Shown here: piece after piece, positions 59,715 to 64,000 of the stretch
Position numbering within the stretch: position 1 is the stretch's first letter
Layout of the letters: each line of letters starts with the position of its first letter
NCBI GenBank assembly: GCA_030690315.1
Contig: JAUYGY010000025.1
Span: forward strand, 62,001 to 126,000
Direction: 5' to 3'
DNA from: Aequorivita sp.
GTDB taxonomy: Bacteria; Bacteroidota; Bacteroidia; Flavobacteriales; Flavobacteriaceae
Length of the DNA: 64,000 bases
The notes under the pieces: generated by a model
Told to the model about the DNA's origin: nothing
Seen by the model: only the letters and a program-made list of their open reading frames with translations
Databases searched by the model: none
Position numbers and translations under genes: made by a program

Positions 59715-60350
59715 ATGACCAAATTTCAAAATAAATATAGGGTAGAATCGCACCGAAAACCAAATTGGGATTATTCATCGGGAGCATATTATTTCATAAC
59801 AATATGCTGCCAACATCAAAAACATTATTTTGGGAAAATAGAAAATCATAAAATGATATTATCAGATTTCGGAAAAATTGTGGAAAAGGAATGGCACGAA
59901 TCTTTTAAACTTCGGAAGGAATTATTTCTTGATGAATTTATATTAATGCCAAATCACTTACACGCCATAATCCTCATAGATCCCTTACAGACGCACGGCC
60001 GTGCGTTTCTATCGGATGATGAAAAAATACTCCGGGATACTGAGACGCACGGCTGTGCGTCTCTACACCACGATGATCCCGTACAGACGCACGGCCGTGC
60101 GTCTCTACCATTTACACGGAAACCAAAATCCATTTCGTCGTTCATATCGGGATTTAAATCAGCAACAACCAATAAAATTGATGATTTCATTGACGATTTG
60201 AATTTACCGATTAAAAAATTCAATCGGAACAATAAATTTTGGCAATCAAATTACTATGATCATATTATTCAAAATGAAAATGCATATATAAATATCAAAA
60301 ATTACATTATAAACAATCCCGCAAAATGGGAAGAGGATAAATTTCATTAA
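59715..60350 (+). CDS. REP-associated tyrosine transposase (RAYT, Y1_Tnp) containing in-frame REP copies
   Basis: 211 residues of the IS200-like Y1 transposase family. HUH motif H81-L-H83 in MPNHLHAIIL, catalytic Tyr probably Y181 in NYYDHIIQNE, N-terminal SSGAYYFITICCQHQKHYF, and C-terminal NPAKWEED. Between the HUH strand and the KPKSISSFISGF helix lies an extra 45-residue stretch in which three REP palindromes are translated: QTHGRAFL (92-99), ETHGCASL (110-117), QTHGRASL (124-131). All keep the reading frame. A fourth REP lies 11 bases after the stop. The enzyme should mobilise or process these REP hairpins; whether the invaded copy still works is unknown. Confidence 0.9.
   Translation: MTKFQNKYRVESHRKPNWDYSSGAYYFITICCQHQKHYFGKIENHKMILSDFGKIVEKEWHESFKLRKELFLDEFILMPNHLHAIILIDPLQTHGRAFLSDDEKILRDTETHGCASLHHDDPVQTHGRASLPFTRKPKSISSFISGFKSATTNKIDDFIDDLNLPIKKFNRNNKFWQSNYYDHIIQNENAYINIKNYIINNPAKWEEDKFH
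59987..60011. repeat. REP palindrome, copy 1 (inside the transposase gene)
   Basis: GACGCACGGCCGTGCGTTTC: perfect core GCACGGCCGTGC within longer imperfect arms. Read in frame as QTHGRAFL. Confidence 0.92.
60042..60065. repeat. REP palindrome, copy 2 (inside the transposase gene)
   Basis: GAGACGCACGGCTGTGCGTC with one transition in the core (C to T), breaking the central GGCC. Read in frame as ETHGCASL. 54 bases after copy 1. Confidence 0.92.
60082..60107. repeat. REP palindrome, copy 3 (inside the transposase gene)
   Basis: ACAGACGCACGGCCGTGCGT followed by CTCTA; perfect core. Read in frame as QTHGRASL. 42 bases after copy 2. Confidence 0.92.
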
Positions 60351-60360
60351 ATACAAATAT

Positions 60361-60385
60361 GTACAGACGCACGGCCGTGCGACTC
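60361..60385. repeat. REP palindrome, copy 4 (between transposase and lipoprotein genes)
   Basis: ACAGACGCACGGCCGTGCGA followed by CTCAA; same orientation as the other copies, with the right arm diverging after GTGCG. It lies 22 bases before the next ATG, in the leader of the thioredoxin-like gene, where its hairpin could affect expression. Confidence 0.92.
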
Positions 60386-60406
60386 AACAAAATCAAACAT
60401 AAAATC

Positions 60407-60997
60407 ATGGAAAAATCAATCATAATTATTTTAATATTTGTCTTATCAGCCTGCAATTCTTCAAAAGAAAAAAATAAAGTGGTTGAAAACACTTCAAAAG
60501 AAATGATTTCAGAAAACTCGAAAGAAAAAATAAACGACACCGTTCCCTACGAAGAGTCGGTAATGCTGTTGGGAAAAGCCAACAGAGAAGGTCTTCAAAT
60601 GGAGGCTTTCAAAAATTGGTTCAACCCGGGTTATACTGATTATAAAGTAGATTCTGAAACTCTGGAGCAATTGAAACCGCTTTTAAAAGATGTAACTGTC
60701 ACAATTTTTATGGGCACTTGGTGTGAAGACAGTCAGCGCGAAACGCCACATTTCTATAAAATTTTGGACGAGGTAGGCTTTGACGAATCGAAACTAACTA
60801 TGATTACCGTTTCCGAAGAAAAAACTACGCCAGAAGGTTTTGAGAACGGAAAAAATATTACCAATGTTCCAACCATTATTTTCTACAAAAATGAAAAGGA
60901 ACTGGGCCGAATCGTTGAATATCCAATTGAAAGTCTCGAAAAAGATATGCTCGCCATTTTAAGCGGGAAGGAATACAAACACGCATACGCCGAATAA
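60407..60997 (+). CDS. Thioredoxin-like lipoprotein with single active-site Cys
   Basis: 196 residues. Lipoprotein signal MEKSIIIILIFVLSAC with acylated Cys16, then a thioredoxin-fold domain: VTIFMGTWCEDSQRETPHFY and NITNVPTIIFYKNEKE (cis-Pro loop). The redox site is WCEDS, so the second Cys of CxxC is Ser; it may act as a monothiol carrier or not in redox at all. The N-terminal 60 residues are a spacer. Start ATG after a REP palindrome; the longer upstream frame would translate the REP and is not credible. Confidence 0.83.
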   Translation: MEKSIIIILIFVLSACNSSKEKNKVVENTSKEMISENSKEKINDTVPYEESVMLLGKANREGLQMEAFKNWFNPGYTDYKVDSETLEQLKPLLKDVTVTIFMGTWCEDSQRETPHFYKILDEVGFDESKLTMITVSEEKTTPEGFENGKNITNVPTIIFYKNEKELGRIVEYPIESLEKDMLAILSGKEYKHAYAE

Positions 60998-61023
60998 AAC
61001 TTTAGCGTCGGTATAATTCTTTG

Positions 61024-61031
61024 TAAATTTG
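61024..61031 (+). promoter_or_regulatory. Candidate -7 promoter element for the HAD-map unit
   Basis: TAAATTTG, exact TAnnTTTG, 18 bases before the ATG at 61049; it supports that ATG over the in-frame TTG at 61043. Confidence 0.5.
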
Positions 61032-61048
61032 CGGTTTGAAAATTGAAA

Positions 61049-61456
61049 ATGATCAAAGAGACCCTAACAATTGCTGTAGATTTTGACGGCACCATCGTTG
61101 AAGATGAATATCCGCGCATTGGCCGCCCCATTATTTTTTCTTTTGAAACGCTTAAAAAACTTCAAGATGATGGTCATCGACTCATTTTATGGACATACCG
61201 AAAAGGTCGCTCCTTGGAGGATGCCGTAAAATTCTGTGAAGAAAACGGCATTGTTTTTTACGCAGTAAACAAGAGTTTCCCCGAAGAAGAATTTGACAGT
61301 TCATACAGTCGAAAAATTCACGCAGATATTTTTATCGATGACCGGAATATTGGTGGCCTTAAAAGTTGGGGCGAAATTTACCAACAACTCATTGGAGAAG
61401 CTTCTCCCACAAAACCTAAAACCCAAAAAAAGGGACTTTTCTCCTTTTTAAAATAG
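61049..61456 (+). CDS. HAD-superfamily hydrolase, BT0820-like
   Basis: 135 residues, capless HAD fold. Nucleophile motif AVDFDGTIVEDEYP (DxD variant DFDGT), motif II ILWTYRKGRSLE, and the final acidic pair IFIDDRNIGG. The group is named after a Bacteroides protein of known structure; the substrate is unknown. Four bases separate it from map, so they are co-transcribed. C-terminal KPKTQKKGLFSFLK is a basic, maybe membrane-touching tail. Confidence 0.85.
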   Translation: MIKETLTIAVDFDGTIVEDEYPRIGRPIIFSFETLKKLQDDGHRLILWTYRKGRSLEDAVKFCEENGIVFYAVNKSFPEEEFDSSYSRKIHADIFIDDRNIGGLKSWGEIYQQLIGEASPTKPKTQKKGLFSFLK

Positions 61457-61460
61457 TATT

Positions 61461-62267
61461 ATGATAATTCCAAAAACAAAAGAAGAAATTGAACTGATGC
61501 GTGAAAGTACTTTAGTAGTATCGCGCACTTTGGGAATGCTTGCAAAGGAAGTAAAACCGGGCATTACCACCAATAAGTTAAATAAAATGGCGGAAGATTA
61601 TATTAGAAGTCAAGATGCTATTCCTGGTTTTTTAGGGCTTTATGACTGTCCCTCAACCCTCCTTACAAGTGTAAACGAAGCGGTAGTTCACGGCTTGCCA
61701 AATGATGTTCCGTTGAAGGAAGGCGATATCGTGGCTATAGATTGCGGCGCCCTTAAAAATGGGTTTTATGGCGACCACGCATATACTTTTGAAGTGGGTG
61801 AAGTTTCTTCTGAATTAAAAAAATTGTTGAAAATCACTAAGGAATCACTTTATATCGGAATTCGTCAGTTTAAAGCGGGTAACCGTGTGGGCGATGTTGG
61901 TTTTGCAATTCAGGAGTATTGTGAAGCGCAAGGTTATGGCGTAGTGCGCGAACTTGTGGGCCACGGTTTGGGAACAAAAATGCACGAAGATCCAGAGATG
62001 CCAAACTACGGCCGTCGCGGAAGGGGCAAAAAATTCATAGAAGGCATGACCATTGCTTTGGAGCCTATGATAAATATGGGAACATATAAAGTGAAACAGC
62101 TGAAAGACGGTTGGACAATTGTAACCCAAGATGGACAACCAAGTGCACATTTTGAACACGACATTGCTTTGGTAAACGGAAAACCTGAATTGCTTTCCAC
62201 TTTTGCTTATATTTATGAAGCTTTGGGAATTGTTAGCGATGAAGAGAAAGAGTTTAGAAATACATGA
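61461..62267 (+). CDS. map: Methionine aminopeptidase, type I
   Basis: Removes the initiator Met. 268 residues, about the usual length. Metal ligands: GDIVAIDCGALKNGFYGDHAYTF (two Asp), LVGHGLGTKMHEDP (His), TIALEPMIN (Glu) and SAHFEHDIAL (Glu). Complete ATG start four bases after the HAD gene. Eight bases after the stop codon the decamer array of the GxxExxY unit begins. Confidence 0.96.
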   Translation: MIIPKTKEEIELMRESTLVVSRTLGMLAKEVKPGITTNKLNKMAEDYIRSQDAIPGFLGLYDCPSTLLTSVNEAVVHGLPNDVPLKEGDIVAIDCGALKNGFYGDHAYTFEVGEVSSELKKLLKITKESLYIGIRQFKAGNRVGDVGFAIQEYCEAQGYGVVRELVGHGLGTKMHEDPEMPNYGRRGRGKKFIEGMTIALEPMINMGTYKVKQLKDGWTIVTQDGQPSAHFEHDIALVNGKPELLSTFAYIYEALGIVSDEEKEFRNT

Positions 62268-62274
62268 AAAGTTA

Positions 62275-62316
62275 TTACACGGAGTTACACAGAGAGCCAC
62301 AGAGTTTCACTGAGAA
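62275..62316 (+). repeat. Left decamer array of the GxxExxY unit
   Basis: Units TTACACGGAG, TTACACAGAG, AGCCACAGAG and TTTCACTGAG follow without spacing, then AA and the ATG. Confidence 0.92.
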
Positions 62317-62691
62317 ATGGATAATTATTTAACTGATATTATTATAGGTTCGGCAATTGAAGTTCATCGTAATCTTGGGCCTGGTTTATTGGAATCTGCT
62401 TATCAGGAATGTTTGTTGTTTGAGTTGCGCTCCAAAGGCTTAAAAGTGGAAAAAGAAAAACCATTACCTATCATTTATAAAGATATAAAACTAGATCACG
62501 GTTACAGAATTGATTTACTGGTTGAAGATAAAGTGGTTATAGAAATAAAAACCGTTGAATGTTTTACGGAGGTTCATTCAGCACAAGTTTTAACTTATTT
62601 AAAACTCGGCAACTATCCATTAGGTCTATTATTCAACTTTCACACTATACTTCTAAAAAACGGCTTGAAAAGATTTATTAATTCTCAGTGA
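62317..62691 (+). CDS. GxxExxY protein, PD-(D/E)XK nuclease-like
   Basis: 124 residues, the standard size of the GxxExxY family. The naming motif is G23-L-L-E26-S-A-Y29 in LGPGLLESAYQECLLFELRS. A nuclease-like triad is visible: D66 in YRIDLLVEDK and E76-I-K78 in VVIEIKTVE, followed by the helix SAQVLTYLKLGNYPLGLLFN with the Gln typical of PD-(D/E)XK enzymes. It should be a small cytosolic nuclease or Holliday-junction-resolvase relative; activity is unproven. The gene fits exactly between inverted decamer arrays, suggesting it acts on those ends. Confidence 0.92.
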   Translation: MDNYLTDIIIGSAIEVHRNLGPGLLESAYQECLLFELRSKGLKVEKEKPLPIIYKDIKLDHGYRIDLLVEDKVVIEIKTVECFTEVHSAQVLTYLKLGNYPLGLLFNFHTILLKNGLKRFINSQ

Positions 62692-62724
62692 AACTCAGCA
62701 TAAACTCTGCGAAACTCTGTGTAA
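62684..62724 (-). repeat. Right decamer array of the GxxExxY unit (inverted)
   Basis: Units CTCAGTGAAA, CTCAGCATAAA (11 bases), CTCTGCGAAA and CTCTGTGTAA. The stop codon of the gene lies in the first unit. Confidence 0.92.
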
Positions 62725-62737
62725 CAACCCAATACTC

Positions 62738-63493
62738 TTGTTCAAAAAAATATTAAATACCATTCCTCGTCCGCTGCTTATTAGATTGAGTATCATTGGC
62801 AGACCAATACTTGCTTTTTTTCTGAAAGGAAATAAATATACAGACCCAATTGACGGAAAATCATACCGAAAATTTCTTCCGTACGGGTATGAAACTTTGC
62901 GCGAGAATGTACTTTCGCCAGGAACACTCTCATTGGAACGGCACAGATTATTCTGGCTTTATCTTCAAAATGAAACAAGGTTTTTCACTGAAAATATTAA
63001 AGTACTTCATTTCGCTCCAGAACAGGCGTTTTATAAAAAATTCAGAAAAATGAAAAATCTGGATTACACCACCACCGATTTAAATTCGCCAATTGCAGAT
63101 GTGAAAGCAGATATTTGCAATTTACCGTTTCAGAATAATGAATTCGATTTTATAATTTGCAACCACGTTTTGGAACATATCCCGGACGATACAAAAGCGA
63201 TGCAGGAAATTTATCGGGTTTTGGCACCCGGAGGAACGGCAATTCTTCAAGTTCCCTACAAAGCAGATTTAGAAAAAACCTTTGAAGACAACAGCATTAC
63301 GGATCCAAAGGAGCGTGCAAAAATATTTGGGCAATACGATCATGTTCGGGTTTATGGAATGGATTATTTCAACAAACTCGAAAGAATCGGTTTTAAGGTG
63401 GAAGCCGTAGATTACACAAAAATCCTGTCCTCCAAAGAAGTTGAAAAATACAGACTTCCGAAGGGGGAATTGATTCCTGTTTGCAGAAAATAA
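62738..63493 (+). CDS. SAM-dependent methyltransferase (Methyltransf_11 type)
   Basis: 251 residues. N-terminal basic/hydrophobic region (MFKKILNTIPRPLLIRLSII), then YGYETLRENVLSPGTLSLER, a weak motif I at VLHFAPEQAFYKKFRK, acidic TTDLNSP, motif with DFIICNHVLEHIPDD, and APGGTAILQVPYK. A class I methyltransferase of unknown substrate, common in Flavobacteriia next to map. Start is TTG; upstream are only the repeats of the GxxExxY unit, 13 bases away, which may have replaced its original leader. Confidence 0.85.
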   Translation: MFKKILNTIPRPLLIRLSIIGRPILAFFLKGNKYTDPIDGKSYRKFLPYGYETLRENVLSPGTLSLERHRLFWLYLQNETRFFTENIKVLHFAPEQAFYKKFRKMKNLDYTTTDLNSPIADVKADICNLPFQNNEFDFIICNHVLEHIPDDTKAMQEIYRVLAPGGTAILQVPYKADLEKTFEDNSITDPKERAKIFGQYDHVRVYGMDYFNKLERIGFKVEAVDYTKILSSKEVEKYRLPKGELIPVCRK

Positions 63494-63638
63494 CCTTCAC
63501 TTTTTTAATGGAATTTATAGCGCAAGTCAATATTTAATAAGAACTTCAAAATTATTAGCGTTGAAAATTGGCTTATTTCTATATTTTATCTTTAGTTTTA
63601 ATTTTCTTACCTTACTTCCTGACTCTAAAACACAAATT

Positions 63639-64000
63639 ATGAAAATACTTATTTGGGCATTGACTATTGTATGCAATATTTCCATTGCTTATTCCCAAGC
63701 CTTCGATTTCGAAGTGGCTTGGTCCACCTATTTTGGCGATGAAAGTATTTCACTTTCCGATAGTGCGATGGATAGTCAAGGGAATTTTTACTTTGTAGGT
63801 TCTTTAAAGGCATCAAGCATTTTTGCCCCGACAGCCGGAAGTTTTCAGCCAATTTATGGAGGCGGGGAGTATGACGGTTTTCTTGTAAAAATGAGCCCCC
63901 AAGGAGACGTAGTCTTGGCAACATATTTCGGGGGAGAAGAATCTGAGGGTATTAGTGGAATCGTCATTGATAATGACGATAAAATTTATATTGCGGGGAG
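63639..64000 (+). CDS. SBBP-repeat beta-propeller protein, exported (3' end outside window)
   Basis: First 120 codons of an open frame that runs off the window. Signal peptide MKILIWALTIVCNISIAYSQ, then SBBP-type repeats: VAWSTYFGDESISLSDSAMD, SQGNFYFVGSLKASSIFA, GGGEYDGFLVKMSPQGDVV, LATYFGGEESEGISGIVID, NDDKIYIAG. Such proteins are long beta propellers that usually end with a T9SS sorting domain, so surface location is expected. The 145 bases before it are AT-rich with TATCTTTAG near 63585 as a weak promoter candidate. Confidence 0.82.
   Translation, partial: MKILIWALTIVCNISIAYSQAFDFEVAWSTYFGDESISLSDSAMDSQGNFYFVGSLKASSIFAPTAGSFQPIYGGGEYDGFLVKMSPQGDVVLATYFGGEESEGISGIVIDNDDKIYIAG

Larger units (their letters stand above)
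62275..62724. mobile_element. Candidate mobile unit: GxxExxY gene between inverted decamer arrays
   Basis: A 450-base unit made of a left array of four tandem decamers (consensus TTNCACNGAG), the 124-codon GxxExxY gene, and a right array of four units in inverted orientation. GTTTCACTGAGAA (62304-62316) is the exact complement of 62682-62694, and GTTACACAGAG (62284-62294) of 62715-62725. The start codon directly follows the left array and the TGA stop is inside the right one, so nothing but the gene and its ends is present. It separates map from a methyltransferase gene. No transposase is inside; mobility is inferred. Confidence 0.6.

Noticed and set aside
59987..60107. Three regularly spaced palindromic repeats resembling a mini CRISPR array
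   Set aside because: Spacings are 54 and 42 bases, repeats continue a protein reading frame, a fourth copy is 280 bases off, and no cas genes are present. They are REP palindromes linked to the RAYT gene.
59954..60232. Antisense frame with repeated RDARPCVC peptides
   Set aside because: It is only the REP palindromes read backwards; no start or family support.
1..64000. rRNA, tRNA, tmRNA, RNase P or riboswitch genes
   Set aside because: No sequence in the gaps matched the conserved cores that I can recognise; gaps are all under 220 bases. A covariance-model search would be decisive.

Overview
The window looks like a chromosomal segment of a marine or environmental Flavobacteriaceae (Bacteroidota). 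The evidence is AT-rich DNA, several candidate -7 elements of the Bacteroidota form TAnnTTTG, type IX secretion (T9SS) C-terminal domains, many lipoproteins, frequent TTG/GTG starts, and family-typical genes (DUF4293, DUF6702, NUDIX divergent from pyrE, folP-cdaA). The genus cannot be fixed from sequence alone. I see no rRNA, tRNA, CRISPR array, phage or integrase, and no gene-free stretch above 300 bases.

Layout. 1-5200: end of folP, cdaA (cyclic di-AMP synthase), an ABC exporter, truA, a phosphodiesterase and DUF4293. 5401-13896: rho, a T9SS cargo protein, an M14 carboxypeptidase, NUDIX/pyrE, small unknown genes, birA and rsfS. 13912-18351: ftsH, a LUD-domain protein, then a phospholipid block (cdsA, psd, acyl-CoA-binding protein). 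18353-30189: valS, DUF1573, a two-motif aspartyl protease, an aminotransferase with murB, a fasciclin lipoprotein, glycosyltransferase plus ECF sigma factor, lipA and gap. 30219-40838: TPR hybrid histidine kinase, lpxK, Nif3 with a coiled-coil partner, msrA, methyltransferase, two tiny genes (50 and 43 codons), lipoproteins, and a secreted vanadium-haloperoxidase-like protein.

40964-51066 is the most coherent metabolic unit: kynU, kmo, a RidA-type 2-aminomuconate deaminase, an aminomuconate-semialdehyde-type dehydrogenase, an SDR lacking the catalytic Tyr and Lys, and an ACMSD-type amidohydrolase. These would take kynurenine through 3-hydroxyanthranilate towards 4-oxalocrotonate, but the ring-opening 3-hydroxyanthranilate dioxygenase is not in the window. 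A polytopic membrane protein, a POT peptide transporter and an O-methyltransferase follow. 51091-59672 holds tatA, an M1 peptidase with three small secreted-protein genes, pepE, a GNAT, an M15 peptidase and gpmI.

59715-62725 is the mobile-looking part. A REP-associated tyrosine transposase carries three copies of a REP palindrome inside its own reading frame, with a fourth just downstream. Further on, a GxxExxY (PD-(D/E)XK-like) gene is enclosed exactly by inverted arrays of a ten-base repeat: the start codon abuts one array and the stop codon lies inside the other. This 450-base unit, between map and a methyltransferase gene, is the best candidate for an under-described mobile element. The window ends inside a T9SS-type SBBP-repeat protein.
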